A stretch of 64,000 bases of DNA from UM-FILTER-40-17 sp032251335 (GTDB lineage: Bacteria; Bacteroidota; Bacteroidia; Flavobacteriales; Flavobacteriaceae): the NCBI GenBank assembly GCA_032251335.1, contig JAVVDW010000001.1:124001-188000 (forward strand), read 5' to 3'. Made by a program: the position numbers and the translations under genes. The notes below the pieces were generated by a model that saw only the letters and a list, made by a program, of their open reading frames with translations, did no database searches and was not told the DNA's origin. Positions 27,402-35,945 of this stretch are shown piece after piece (position 1 is the first letter of the stretch; every line of letters begins with the position of its first letter).

Positions 27402-28118
27402 ATGGAAACTATTAACAAAAAAATTCTTCTAGTAGAAGATGATCCCAATTTTGGAACCGTACTCAAAGACTATCTCTCTATCAATGATTTTGATGTCACA
27501 TTAGCCAAAAACGGCATGGAAGGTTTCGAGAAGTTTAAAAAAGACGACTATGATTTGTGTATACTCGATGTCATGATGCCTTATAAAGACGGGTTTACAT
27601 TGGCCAAAGAAATACGTGAAAAAAACAAAGATGTGCCCATCATTTTCTTGACGGCTAAAACCATGAAAGAAGATATCCTTAAAGGCTACAAATCCGGTGC
27701 TGATGACTACCTCAACAAGCCTTTCGATTCGGAAGTTTTACTGATAAAAATCAGAACGATTCTGGCCAGAAAAGTGCAAGAAGGACCGGCTGACAATCGT
27801 CAATTTGAATTCCAAATTGGTAAATTTCACCTCAATTCAAAATTGCGTTTTCTGACTTATGACAACCAAGAACCCATCAAATTGTCGCCCAAAGAAAACG
27901 AACTTCTACGTTTGTTAGCCGTTCACGAAAACGATTTGATGCCTCGTGAGTTGGCATTGACAAAAATTTGGAGAGACGACAACTACTTTACTTCCAGAAG
28001 TATGGATGTGTACATTGCCAAACTCAGAAAATACCTTAAAAAAGATGACGGTGTTGAAATTCTGAACATACACGGCGAAGGTTTTCGTTTGGTGGTGAAA
28101 TCTGAAGTGGAGCAATAA
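27402..28118 (+). CDS. OmpR-family response regulator (RprY-like)
   Basis: 238 residues. Receiver domain with the acidic pocket VEDD (residues 11-14), phosphorylated Asp56 in CILDVMMP, Thr/Lys switch residues in IIFLTAK and YLNKPFDSE, then a winged-helix trans_reg_C DNA-binding domain (about 138-235) with KLSPKENELLRLLAVHE and the recognition region SRSMDVYIAKLRKYL. Encoded 9 bp after its kinase. Two hairpin terminators directly follow, so the operon ends here. Confidence 0.94.
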   Translation: METINKKILLVEDDPNFGTVLKDYLSINDFDVTLAKNGMEGFEKFKKDDYDLCILDVMMPYKDGFTLAKEIREKNKDVPIIFLTAKTMKEDILKGYKSGADDYLNKPFDSEVLLIKIRTILARKVQEGPADNRQFEFQIGKFHLNSKLRFLTYDNQEPIKLSPKENELLRLLAVHENDLMPRELALTKIWRDDNYFTSRSMDVYIAKLRKYLKKDDGVEILNIHGEGFRLVVKSEVEQ

Positions 28119-28135
28119 CACGAATACGTGTTTTT
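28117..28135 (+). terminator. Intrinsic terminator 1 after the response regulator
   Basis: AACACG-AATA-CGTGTT hairpin followed by a run of T, starting inside the stop codon of the response-regulator gene. Confidence 0.6.
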
Positions 28136-28142
28136 AAATAAG

Positions 28143-28175
28143 CGTCTGGTTTCTTTAGTAATCAGACGTTTTTTT
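28143..28175 (+). terminator. Intrinsic terminator 2, overlapping the ftsE stop
   Basis: CGTCTG (28143-28148) pairs with CAGACG (28163-28168) followed by seven T. It includes the stop codon of the convergent ftsE gene. Tandem placement with the hairpin at 28117 gives a strong stop between convergent genes. Confidence 0.65.
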
Positions 28176-28845
28176 GTACTACTTCAAAAACCCGCTGCCC
28201 GTCGCATTTGTAGGTTTTGGAAGGAAATTTGAGAATTAAAGCATAATCATGTGTGGACATGAGTATGGTGTTTCCGTTTTGGTTGAGCTCTCTCAAAATC
28301 CCCATCACTTCTACGCTGGTTTGCGGATCTAAATTTCCGGTGGGTTCGTCTGCCAAAATAATTTCGGGTTTGTTGAGTAGCGCCCTGGCAATCGCCACCC
28401 TTTGTTGTTCGCCTCCGGAAAGCTGATGCGGCATCTTGGCTTCCTTGTCGCGCATGTCCACCTTGTCAAGCACTTCATAAATACGGGTTTCCATCGCATT
28501 TTTATCTTTCCAACCTGTGGCTTTCAGTACAAAATACAGGTTGTCGAAAATATCGCGATCGGGAAGCAATTTAAAATCTTGAAAAACAATGCCTAATTTT
28601 CTACGGAGAAAGGGAATGTCTTTTTGCTTTAAACTTCTTAGATCGAAGTCCACAACGCGGCCTTCACCGCTTTTCAAAGATAAATCACCGTAAAGCACTT
28701 TCATAAAACTGCTTTTTCCGGAACCCGTTTTGCCAATGAGGTAGATGAAATCACCTTTTTTGATATCGATATTTACGTCAGATAAGACAAGTGCATCTTC
28801 TTGATAAATGGCTGCATTTTTAAGGTATAGCAGGATTTCAGACAT
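28162..28845 (-). CDS. ftsE: Cell-division ABC ATPase FtsE
   Basis: 227 residues. Walker A GKTGSGKSSFMK, signature LSGGEQQRVAIARALLNKPEIILADEPTGNLDP with Walker B, switch His in STHDYAL. The short length and the N-terminal YLIGKTGSGKSSF context fit FtsE, the ATPase of the FtsEX complex that controls peptidoglycan hydrolases at the septum. The partner FtsX is not in the window, so LolD-type lipoprotein or MacB-type ATPases remain possible. A TACATTTG -7 box (28865-28872) lies 19 bp upstream of the start. Confidence 0.85.
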   Translation of the reverse strand: MSEILLYLKNAAIYQEDALVLSDVNIDIKKGDFIYLIGKTGSGKSSFMKVLYGDLSLKSGEGRVVDFDLRSLKQKDIPFLRRKLGIVFQDFKLLPDRDIFDNLYFVLKATGWKDKNAMETRIYEVLDKVDMRDKEAKMPHQLSGGEQQRVAIARALLNKPEIILADEPTGNLDPQTSVEVMGILRELNQNGNTILMSTHDYALILKFPSKTYKCDGQRVFEVVQKNV

Positions 28846-28864
28846 GTTTGTATTGTTGTGAGAG

Positions 28865-28872
28865 CAAATGTA
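28865..28872 (-). promoter_or_regulatory. -7 box of the ftsE promoter
   Basis: On the minus strand this reads TACATTTG, a perfect TAnnTTTG, with 19 bp to the ATG at 28845. The -33 element is weak. Confidence 0.45.
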
Positions 28873-29398
28873 CTACGTAAACCTAAATTAAAAAAAATAG
28901 ATGCGTATGAATTCTTCAATATTTATCAATTGCGCTTTAATCGTTTTGAATGAATGTTGGTCAGATATTCGTTTTACGAAGCAAAATCAAATATTAAAGA
29001 ACTAAGGTTTGACATTAACACAGGATAAAATATTCAAAATCAATGAAAAAAAATCAAAAAGCACACGCTAACGTCACCCTTCAACACGCTGAATTGTCAC
29101 CCTGAACTTGTTTCAGGGTCTTTCCTCTACGGAAATAGATGCTGAAACGCCTTGAGTATGACAATTTGGTAGGGTTCAGTATGATAAATTAAAGGGGCAA
29201 TCATGAGAATAGTGTGAAGAAGATTCACGTATCCTAGAAGTAGAAAATATAGAAGTTGTGAAATAAAAAGAACGATTACATTTGTTCACGAAAAAATTGA
29301 TAGAAATATGAAACGTCCATGTAAAAATATTAACACACAGGAATATGATTATCCTAGGGCGTACCGTGTGACAGCTTAAAAACAAATAAAATAAACAC
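28873..29398. other. Long intergenic region with a dispersed-repeat fragment
   Basis: About 525 bp without a credible gene between ftsE and the CoA-binding protein. It is AT-rich at the left, holds a 71-bp repeat-like element at 29094-29164, and ends with an AT-rich stretch before the next ATG. Frames in it are short and of poor composition. Confidence 0.6.
29094..29164. repeat. Dispersed repeat-like element with short terminal inverted repeats
   Basis: Begins TTGTCA and ends TGACAA (perfect 6-bp inverted ends). It contains the inner palindrome CCTGAACTTGTTTCAGG (29101-29117) and a second, related half (GATGCTGAAACG..TTGAG). Elements with the 'CCCTGAACTTGTTTCAGGGTC' type of core recur between genes in many Bacteroidota genomes (recalled, not searched). 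Only one copy is in this window. Confidence 0.5.
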
Positions 29399-29755
29399 AT
29401 GAAAACATTGGTATTAGGCGCATCAGAAAAGCGTGATCGGTATGCAAATCGTGCCGTGCGAATGCTTGTATCTCACGGGCACGAAGTCATTGCAATAGGG
29501 AAGAAGGCAGGAGAAATAGATACGGTAACCATCCAAGTAGCATTTCCTGAGGAGGAGGCTGTTGATACTGTTTCGGTCTATCTAAATCCAGACAACCAAA
29601 CAGAATATTTCGACAAAATTGCAAAGCTGTCTCCGCGTAGGGTCATCTTTAACCCCGGAAGTGAAAACGCAGCTTTTGAAAACCATTTAAACAAACATCA
29701 AATCACTACAGAACGTGCCTGTACTTTAGTATTGCTTTCCACCGATCAGTTTTGA
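29399..29755 (+). CDS. Small CoA-binding (Rossmann) protein
   Basis: 118 residues. N-terminal TLVLGASEKRDRYANRAVRMLVSHGHEVIAIG is the CoA_binding domain start (YccU type), followed by DTVSVYLNPDNQTEY and VIFNPGSEN. Proteins of this size bind CoA or a nucleotide without known catalysis. The position after a repeat-bearing intergenic stretch and before a SulP transporter gives no clue to role. Confidence 0.85.
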   Translation: MKTLVLGASEKRDRYANRAVRMLVSHGHEVIAIGKKAGEIDTVTIQVAFPEEEAVDTVSVYLNPDNQTEYFDKIAKLSPRRVIFNPGSENAAFENHLNKHQITTERACTLVLLSTDQF

Positions 29756-29968
29756 TGACAGGGGCAAAATGTTCTTAATTACGGTTAATAAACCACATTC
29801 TTTTGGCGGCATAAAAACGTAATTTTGCAAACTTTTAAAAAGCTGTCATCAGAAAATGACCGCTTAGAAAAAGGTTTTTAATTTGATTATTTCAAACATC
29901 ATATTGTTTATAAGTATTTAGAAATCAATGATTTCGTTAACGAGTAATTTTTTTATTTAAATTTAGAC

Positions 29969-31507
29969 ATGAAGAAAGTTTTTAATTTGTTTGATCTCAG
30001 CCAAAAGGTTGATTTTAAAATTGAGTTTTTGTCGGGTATTACCGTGGCTTTGGCACTTATCCCTGAGGCGGTAGCCTTTGCATTAATAGCAGGTTTGTCG
30101 CCACTAACAGGTTTGTATGCTTCCTTTGTTGTAGGTTTGGTAACAGCCGTTTTTGGCGGACGTCCGGGCATGATTTCCGGTGCCACCGGCGCCATCGCGG
30201 TTGTTATTATTTCACTGGCCCAATCGCATGGGGTTGAATACATTTTTGCAACGGTCATTTTGGCCGGACTCATACAAATGGGTGCCGGATTTTTAAAATT
30301 AGGAAAGTTGATTCGCTTGGTGCCACATCCTGTCATTTTTGGTTTCGTCAACGGTTTGGCTATCATCATTTTTATGTCACAATTAGATCAGTTTAAAGAC
30401 GACTCTGGACATTGGCTCAGTGGAAACTCCCTTTATATTTTACTAGGGTTGGTTTTACTTACTATGTTAATTATATGGGGATTGCCTAGATTAACAAAAA
30501 AGCTTCCGGCTTCATTGGTGGCCATTTTGGTCATTTTTGGTTTGGTGGCATTCTTCGGAATTGATACCAAAACGGTTGGGGACATTGCTTCTATTAAAGG
30601 TGGTTTTCCACCTTTTCACTTTCCGACGGTTCCTTTCAATATTGAAACCATAACCCTGATTTTTCCTTATGCTGCTGTGGTGGCAGGAGTAGGGTTAATC
30701 GAAAGTTTACTTACTTTGAACATCATTGACGAAATCACGGAAACACGTGGAAACGGCAACAAAGAAGCTGTTGCACAAGGTGCGGCAAACATTTTGTCCG
30801 GTTTTTTTTCCGGGATGGGGGGCTGTGCCATGTTGGGACAAAGCTTAATTAATGTTTCTAACTGCGCCAGAGCACGCCTTTCCGGTATTGTGGCTGCTGT
30901 GATGTTGTTGATGTTTGTTATGTTCGGTTCCGGACTCATTGAGCAAGTGCCCATGGCGGCACTCACCGGACTGATGATTATGGTTGCCGTAGGTACTTTT
31001 GAGTGGGCGAGTTTGAAAACGTTTACCAAAATGCCTAAATCAGATATTTTTGTGATGGTTACCGTCACGCTGGTCACAGTCGTATTGCACAACCTTGCGT
31101 TGGCCGTAATCGTCGGTGTGATTATAGCTGCGCTGGTATTTGCTTGGGACAATGCCAAGCGTATTCGCGCCCGCAAGCGTATAGATAAAGACGGCATAAA
31201 ACACTATGAAATTTATGGTCCTTTGTTTTTTGGATCTGTTACGGCATTCAACGAAAAGTTTGATGTGCTCAACGACCCCGATGAAGTAATTATTGATTTT
31301 AAGGAAAGTAGGGTTGTAGATATGTCTGCCATAGAAGCGCTTAACAAAATTACCGAACGCTACGAAAAACAAGGCAAAAAGGTACACCTAAAACACTTGA
31401 GCGCCGACTGCAGGGTTTTACTTAAAAACGCCGAAAAAATCATTGACGTTAATGTGATGGAAGACCCTACCTACAAAGTAGCGGTTGATGAAATAAAGGG
31501 TTTTTAA
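29969..31507 (+). CDS. SulP-family anion transporter with STAS domain
   Basis: 512 residues. About 12-14 membrane helices (to about residue 395) starting with the SulP signature GITVALALIPEAVAFALIAGLSPLTGLYASF, then a C-terminal cytosolic STAS domain with VVDMSAIEAL, the Ser being the conserved regulatory position. SulP members carry sulfate, bicarbonate or dicarboxylates; the substrate cannot be set from sequence. No carbonic anhydrase gene is adjacent. A TAATTTTG box at 29820-29827 is a possible promoter, giving a leader of about 135 nt. Confidence 0.92.
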   Translation: MKKVFNLFDLSQKVDFKIEFLSGITVALALIPEAVAFALIAGLSPLTGLYASFVVGLVTAVFGGRPGMISGATGAIAVVIISLAQSHGVEYIFATVILAGLIQMGAGFLKLGKLIRLVPHPVIFGFVNGLAIIIFMSQLDQFKDDSGHWLSGNSLYILLGLVLLTMLIIWGLPRLTKKLPASLVAILVIFGLVAFFGIDTKTVGDIASIKGGFPPFHFPTVPFNIETITLIFPYAAVVAGVGLIESLLTLNIIDEITETRGNGNKEAVAQGAANILSGFFSGMGGCAMLGQSLINVSNCARARLSGIVAAVMLLMFVMFGSGLIEQVPMAALTGLMIMVAVGTFEWASLKTFTKMPKSDIFVMVTVTLVTVVLHNLALAVIVGVIIAALVFAWDNAKRIRARKRIDKDGIKHYEIYGPLFFGSVTAFNEKFDVLNDPDEVIIDFKESRVVDMSAIEALNKITERYEKQGKKVHLKHLSADCRVLLKNAEKIIDVNVMEDPTYKVAVDEIKGF

Positions 31508-31639
31508 CAAAATATTTTTTTAGGGATAGGTTTTTGGCGGCTTTCATTGCCATATTTTGCATTGGAAATGTTTGTGTATTTTGATGTTTTTTATTTAAAT
31601 TTAAAACTCAAAATAAATTACCCAAAAACAAGGATTTTC

Positions 31640-32044
31640 ATGAATGACATCTTGCTACTTGAAGATTTTAAGCATAAACAAAATCTAGATTCTATAAATC
31701 TATTATGGCGTGCGTTAATGTCAATGGATATTTTAGAAGTTTACACCTTGTTAAAAGACGATTATAGTTATAATAAACTTACAAGAACTGAATTTGTCTC
31801 CTTTTTAGATGGTAAGTTCAAAAAACATAAAGTACTTGGTGATTCTGAATTTTACCTATCCCTGCATGAGTGCTATAAATGCCATGAAGGAGAAATTATT
31901 TGTCAATTTGTAGGTCTCGATTCAGGAATTGGTCTAGGTCTCTATTTTGACATTAAAAATGCACAAATCGCAGGCATTCAATTTTGTGATGCTTATGGTC
32001 AAGTTGAAGATTTAAATGAATATTATAATTGGGATGAAATATAA
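31640..32044 (+). CDS. Orphan protein of unknown function
   Basis: 134 residues from ATG 31640. The frame stays open upstream to 31547, but that part is an AT-rich, intergenic-like stretch. The protein is acidic, mixed alpha/beta, with a Cys-X2-Cys pair in HECYKCHEG that might bind metal, and ends acidic (NEYYNWDEI). I do not recognise it. Composition and isolation between a transporter and a tRNA locus fit an acquired or lineage-specific gene. Confidence 0.6.
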   Translation: MNDILLLEDFKHKQNLDSINLLWRALMSMDILEVYTLLKDDYSYNKLTRTEFVSFLDGKFKKHKVLGDSEFYLSLHECYKCHEGEIICQFVGLDSGIGLGLYFDIKNAQIAGIQFCDAYGQVEDLNEYYNWDEI

Positions 32045-32232
32045 ATTCCATAATCCTTTATTATCAAAAAGGTAACACACCGTCTAGCTAGTCTGATTGT
32101 TATGAGCATCTAAAGATATCGGTTATTTCTTTTTTGCGTAGCCCCCAAAAAAAACACTAATCTTGATTCTTCGACGGTCAATTGCGATTTCTACGCCTAA
32201 ACACTCAAATTTCGTTTGGGTTCTCCGAAAAT

Positions 32233-32266
32233 AAAAAAATGCTCCACAACTTTGTTGTGAAGCATT
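32233..32266 (-). terminator. Intrinsic terminator beyond the tRNA-Ser fragment
   Basis: On the minus strand AATGCTTCACAAC pairs with GTTGTGGAGCATT (one mismatch) around a short loop and is followed by seven T. It sits just after the duplicated tRNA 3' piece, as if that piece were once the end of a functional tRNA gene. Confidence 0.65.
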
Positions 32267-32271
32267 AAATG

Positions 32272-32290
32272 TTGCGGAGAAAGAGGGATT
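32272..32290 (-). repeat. 19-bp duplicate of the tRNA-Ser 3' end
   Basis: TTGCGGAGAAAGAGGGATT is identical to 32399-32417, which is the 3' end of the tRNA-Ser gene plus its first flanking bases. Upstream (minus sense) a hairpin AGAGGGAT..ATCCCTCT and a 7-bp stem (CAGCATT..AATGCTG, 32312-32330) look like degraded T-arm and stem-loop remains. Probably a decayed tRNA copy or an old attachment-site repeat. Confidence 0.55.
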
Positions 32291-32343
32291 TTGTTCCAAC
32301 ATCCCTCTTACAGCATTTTGCAAATGCTGAAGTCTTAAAACTG

Positions 32344-32375
32344 AAAAAACCACTCAAGTGAACTTGGTGGTTTTT
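32344..32375 (-). terminator. Terminator of tRNA-Ser
   Basis: An AAAAACCAC(T)CAAGT / ACTTGGTGGTTTTT hairpin with one bulged base, followed by T residues on the minus strand. It starts 27 bp after the tRNA 3' end. Symmetric flanks would also let it act on the + strand. Confidence 0.6.
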
Positions 32376-32401
32376 CTAATTTCAAGCCTTGCGCTTGTTT
32401 G

Positions 32402-32486
32402 CGGAGAAAGAGGGATTCGAACCCCCGGAGGTGTGACCCTCAACAGTTTTCAAGACTGCCGCATTCGACCACTCTGCCATTTCTCC
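32402..32486 (-). tRNA. tRNA-Ser (anticodon UGA)
   Basis: 85 nt read on the minus strand: acceptor GGAGAAA pairs with TTTCTCC, discriminator G (usual for serine), anticodon loop CTTGAAA giving UGA, a long variable arm (class II), and a T-loop with GTTCGAATC. The terminal CCA is not encoded. A terminator hairpin follows. A 19-bp copy of its 3' end lies 108 bp further downstream. Confidence 0.95.
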
Positions 32487-32629
32487 TAAGCGGTTGCAAA
32501 TATAATGCGAATTTTAGTTTTGCAAAACTATTTTCGCGGAAATATTATCCCTATAATAAAGGTGATAAATCCATGCTATTTTTGCCAATCTGCCGTCAAA
32601 ACTTACTACTTTAGCAACAATTTTATCGC

Positions 32630-33382
32630 ATGGAAGAATACGTATATCCCATCATTTTATTATTGGTTGGCGTCATAGCCGGATTTATTAATACGATAGC
32701 CGGCGGCGCGTCGCTGATTATTTTACCCATACTTATTTTTATGGGTTTGCCTCCCAATGTGGCAAACGGCACCAATCGCATCGCAATTTTTGTACAAACC
32801 ATTTTTTCTACCGCCGGGTTTAAAAGCAAAAAGGTAGATGCAATGCCCTTCAGTCTCTATATTGGTCTTGCGGCCTTGGTGGGCGCAATTATAGGCGCGC
32901 AATTGGCTGTGGATATTCCTCCGGTGGTGTTTAACCGTACACTGTCTGTGATTATGATATTGGTGGGCGCGCTTTTATTCTACAAACCCAAATTATCTCT
33001 CGAGGCTTTGAGCGAAAGAACCTCAGGAAAATATTTATTGATAAGCTTGTTACTTTTTTTTGTAATCGGAATTTATGCCGGATTTTTACAAGCAGGAGCA
33101 GGTATTTTTATCATTTTAACCCTCAACCTTGTCAACCGGTTTTCACTCGTAAAATCGAATGCGGCTAAAAGCATCGTGATTTTTATACTCACGCTCGGGG
33201 CATTAACGGTCTTTGTGATAAACGATGTGGTAAATTGGAAATACGGATTGATTCTAGCACTTGGCAATGCTTTTGGCGCTTGGTTCTCCAGCAGGTGGTC
33301 TGTTCAAAAAGGCGATAGGGTAGTGCGGCTTTTTTTGGTGGGCATGATAGGTGTAATGGCGATTAAATTGTGGTTTTTTTAA
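32630..33382 (+). CDS. TauE/SafE-family sulfite exporter-like permease
   Basis: 250 residues and about eight membrane helices. The family signature is seen twice: GVIAGFINTIAGGASLIILPILIFMGLPPNVANGTNRIA near the N-terminus and GIYAGFLQAGAGIFIILTLNLVNRFSLVKSNAAKS in the second half. It moves sulfite, sulfonates or related anions out of the cell; substrate not determinable. Ends in a shared bidirectional terminator with ndk. Confidence 0.9.
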   Translation: MEEYVYPIILLLVGVIAGFINTIAGGASLIILPILIFMGLPPNVANGTNRIAIFVQTIFSTAGFKSKKVDAMPFSLYIGLAALVGAIIGAQLAVDIPPVVFNRTLSVIMILVGALLFYKPKLSLEALSERTSGKYLLISLLLFFVIGIYAGFLQAGAGIFIILTLNLVNRFSLVKSNAAKSIVIFILTLGALTVFVINDVVNWKYGLILALGNAFGAWFSSRWSVQKGDRVVRLFLVGMIGVMAIKLWFF

Positions 33383-33388
33383 AATAAA

Positions 33389-33414
33389 AATCCCTGCCGT
33401 TTAAGACAGGGATT
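33389..33414. terminator. Bidirectional terminator between tauE-like gene and ndk
   Basis: AATCCCTG (33389-33396) and CAGGGATT (33407-33414) form a perfect 8-bp stem, flanked by A-rich sequence on the left and a T-rich run on the right, between two convergent stop codons. Confidence 0.65.
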
Positions 33415-33436
33415 CGGATAAATTTATTTTTTCAGG

Positions 33437-33856
33437 CTAGAAAATTTCTCGCCCCGAAAAATGAAAACGACTTTCTATTTCTGCATTTTCATCGCTGTCA
33501 GATCCGTGTACGGCATTTTCACCTACAGATTTTGCAAACAATTTACGGATGGTACCTTCTGCTGCATTCTCAGGATTGGTAGCGCCAATCAGGGTTCTGA
33601 AATCTTCCACAGCATTATCTTTTTCTAAAATGGCAGCTACTATAGGACCACGTGTCATAAAAGTGACAAGTTCGTCAAAAAACGGACGTTCTTTGTGCAC
33701 TTCATAAAAAGTAGCCGCGTCGCGATAAGTCATTTGGGTGAGCTTCATCGCCTTGATGGTAAATCCAGCTGAAGTAATTTTTTCTAAAATTGCACCGATG
33801 TATCCGCTTTCTACAGCATCGGGCTTAATCATGGTAAATGTTCTGTTTCCGGACAT
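33437..33856 (-). CDS. ndk: Nucleoside diphosphate kinase
   Basis: 139 residues, the usual size. It transfers the gamma phosphate of ATP to other (d)NDPs through a phospho-histidine. Visible: RTFTMIKPDAV (Lys11), the active-site motif NAVHGSDS with His117, and RGPIVAAILE. The frame is open upstream to 34009, but that would run into the divergent M61 gene; ATG 33856 gives the standard N-terminus and lies 16 bp after a perfect TACATTTG promoter box (33873-33880 on this strand). Confidence 0.97.
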   Translation of the reverse strand: MSGNRTFTMIKPDAVESGYIGAILEKITSAGFTIKAMKLTQMTYRDAATFYEVHKERPFFDELVTFMTRGPIVAAILEKDNAVEDFRTLIGATNPENAAEGTIRKLFAKSVGENAVHGSDSDENAEIESRFHFSGREIF

Positions 33857-33872
33857 GTTTTTAAATTTTTTG

Positions 33873-33880
33873 CAAATGTA
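33873..33880 (-). promoter_or_regulatory. -7 box of ndk
   Basis: Reads TACATTTG on the minus strand, 16 bp before the ndk ATG. Together with the box at 33958-33965 it makes the 131-bp gap a divergent promoter region. Confidence 0.5.
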
Positions 33881-33957
33881 ATTGTTTTTATAGTGAACCT
33901 TACTATTAAAATATTGTGAATACGTTAAATTGTTAATGTTGACACGACTAAATTCTG

Positions 33958-33965
33958 TATTTTTG
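33958..33965 (+). promoter_or_regulatory. -7 box of the M61 peptidase gene
   Basis: TATTTTTG, a perfect TAnnTTTG, 22 bp before the ATG at 33988. A TTG at 33939-33941 is 16 bp upstream, close to the usual -33 spacing. Confidence 0.5.
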
Positions 33966-33987
33966 GACACTTTTTTAAACAAATAAG

Positions 33988-35844
33988 ATGACCTACACAC
34001 AAAAAACATTTAAAAGCAGCTTGCTGTTATTATGCTTCCTGCCACTTTTTTTATGGGCTCAAAACGCGTCCGTTGAGGTGCAAATCGATTTGCAAAACAT
34101 CACAGACGACCAAGTGGCCGTAACCATCCAAAATCCTTCGTTTAAAACAGATATTGTACAGTATAAAATCCCCAAAATCATTCCGGGTACCTATTCCATT
34201 TCTGATTTCGGAAAATACATAGCTTCGTTCCGAGCTTACGACAAAAAGGACAACTTGTTGCCCGTCACTAAAGTGGGTGACAATGTTTGGGAAATTGAAC
34301 AGGCCAAAAAATTGTCAAAGATTTCCTATTTAGTTAACGATACCTATGATATAGAAGACCAGCACGATATTTTCTCACCCGGTGGGAGCAATATTCTAGC
34401 TGATCAAAATTTTATGCTCAATATGCACGCCTTCGTTGGGTATTTTGAAAATTATAGCGAAATACCTTACAACATTAACATCATCCATCCCGAAAACTTG
34501 TATGGCAGTACCGCACTTGAAGATTTTAATCCGGATGCGAAAGCGGATACTTTCAAAGCAGATCGATATTTTACGGTTACAGACAATCCCATTTTATACA
34601 GCAAAGCAGACACCTTGTCCTTCAAGGTAAACAACATCAAGATAGAATTAGCTGTCTATTCGCCTAACGGTTTGCATAATGCTGAAGAATTACGCGTACC
34701 TCTTACCGAGATGATGCGAGCGCAGAAAAAGTTTTTGGGTGAAGTAAACAGCACAGATATCTATAGCATATTGCTCTATTTTTCGCAAACTACACCTGAC
34801 GACGCACAAGGTTTTGGCGCTTTGGAACACCACAACGCAACAGTAGTGGTTTTGCCTGAAGCCATGGAGGGTGAAAGGCTAATTTCTACAATGGTGGATG
34901 TGGTTTCACATGAATTTTTTCACATCCTCACACCGCTTTCTGTACACTCGGAAGAAATACACTTTTTTGATTTTAACGAACCCAAAATGTCTCAACACTT
35001 ATGGATGTACGAGGGTGTCACAGAATATTTTGCCAATCTGTTTCAAGTGCAAGAAGGTCTCATTACCGAGCAGGCATTTTATGACAGAATGATGGACAAA
35101 TTGTACAATTCTCTTAACTACAATGATACACTCTCTTTTACTGAGATGAGTGCCCGCATCTTGGAAGACCCTTATAAAGACCACTATCCGAATGTGTACG
35201 AAAAAGGCGCCATTATCGGTATGTGTATCGATTTAATTATCAGAGATAAAAGCCAGTCGCAGAGAGGTATCCTGGATGTGATGAAAGAATTGTCTGCTCG
35301 CTATGGAGCACAAAAACCCTTTAAAGATGACGCCCTTCTTGAAGAGTTTACCGCTTTGAGCTACCCCGAGGTAGGCGATTTTTTTAACCGTTATGTGAAA
35401 GGAAACGAGCAGATTCCATACAACGAATTTTTAGATTTAGCCGGTGTCAGCTTTGTAAATAAAGAAGTACCCGGCGGGTTTTTCTTAGATGGCAACATGC
35501 CTTACATAGGCGTTTCTGAGCTAGATAATATTTCGCTTTTTTTCTTGCCAAACGCCACCCAAAATAAAGGTCTAAAAGCCATGGGCGTCGAACCCGGTGA
35601 TATTCTGAAATCCGTAAACGGCGTGAGCTATAACATACAAAATGTGTACGATTTGGTGATAGCTTCCGAATCGTGGGAAGCGGGTCAGGACATTACGCTA
35701 CAAGTACTTCGCAACCAAGAAGAACTTAACCTGACCAGTAAAATAGAATTGCCAATGGTGGAAATAACTGTTTTAGAAGCTGAAACGCTTGCTGTAGACG
35801 ATCCAAAAATACAAATCAGAAAAGCTTGGTTGGGTTTAGATTAG
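33988..35844 (+). CDS. M61-family exported metallopeptidase with PDZ domain
   Basis: 618 residues. Signal peptide ending FLWAQ, an N-terminal beta domain, then a gluzincin catalytic domain with the zinc motif HEFFH (His308, Glu309, His312) and the third ligand Glu342 in EGVTEYF. A C-terminal PDZ domain (about 510-600) includes GVEPGDILKSVNGV. M61 peptidases (glycyl aminopeptidase group) are exported enzymes that release N-terminal residues. Divergently placed from ndk. Confidence 0.92.
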   Translation: MTYTQKTFKSSLLLLCFLPLFLWAQNASVEVQIDLQNITDDQVAVTIQNPSFKTDIVQYKIPKIIPGTYSISDFGKYIASFRAYDKKDNLLPVTKVGDNVWEIEQAKKLSKISYLVNDTYDIEDQHDIFSPGGSNILADQNFMLNMHAFVGYFENYSEIPYNINIIHPENLYGSTALEDFNPDAKADTFKADRYFTVTDNPILYSKADTLSFKVNNIKIELAVYSPNGLHNAEELRVPLTEMMRAQKKFLGEVNSTDIYSILLYFSQTTPDDAQGFGALEHHNATVVVLPEAMEGERLISTMVDVVSHEFFHILTPLSVHSEEIHFFDFNEPKMSQHLWMYEGVTEYFANLFQVQEGLITEQAFYDRMMDKLYNSLNYNDTLSFTEMSARILEDPYKDHYPNVYEKGAIIGMCIDLIIRDKSQSQRGILDVMKELSARYGAQKPFKDDALLEEFTALSYPEVGDFFNRYVKGNEQIPYNEFLDLAGVSFVNKEVPGGFFLDGNMPYIGVSELDNISLFFLPNATQNKGLKAMGVEPGDILKSVNGVSYNIQNVYDLVIASESWEAGQDITLQVLRNQEELNLTSKIELPMVEITVLEAETLAVDDPKIQIRKAWLGLD

Positions 35845-35910
35845 TTTTTATAAATTGAATGGCCTCATACACCCTTCATGCAGTATTCTTAAAATAAAAA
35901 TCCTTAATAT

Positions 35911-35942
35911 TTTGATATTTAGGAATCTAAATTGTAATTTTG
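35911..35942 (+). promoter_or_regulatory. Strong promoter of rpsA
   Basis: TTTG (35911-35914), 20-bp spacer and a perfect TAATTTTG (35935-35942). This is the best match to the Bacteroidota consensus in the window, fitting a highly expressed ribosomal gene. It implies a transcribed leader of roughly 95-100 nt. Confidence 0.68.
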
Positions 35943-35945
35943 CAG

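Larger units (their letters stand above)
32045..32401. other. tRNA-flanking non-coding region with hairpins
   Basis: 357 bp without a credible gene. On the minus strand, reading away from the tRNA, it holds a terminator hairpin (32344-32375), a 19-bp copy of the tRNA 3' end (32272-32290) next to two further short hairpins, and a second terminator (32233-32266). Confidence 0.6.

Noticed and set aside
29176..29400. 74-codon frame (minus) upstream of the CoA-binding protein
   Set aside because: Low-complexity, AT-rich, Phe/Ser-rich composition in a repeat-bearing gap, with no promoter.
32123..32353. 76-codon frame (minus) next to tRNA-Ser
   Set aside because: It runs through a terminator hairpin and the tRNA fragment copy; the apparent protein is a by-product of repeats.
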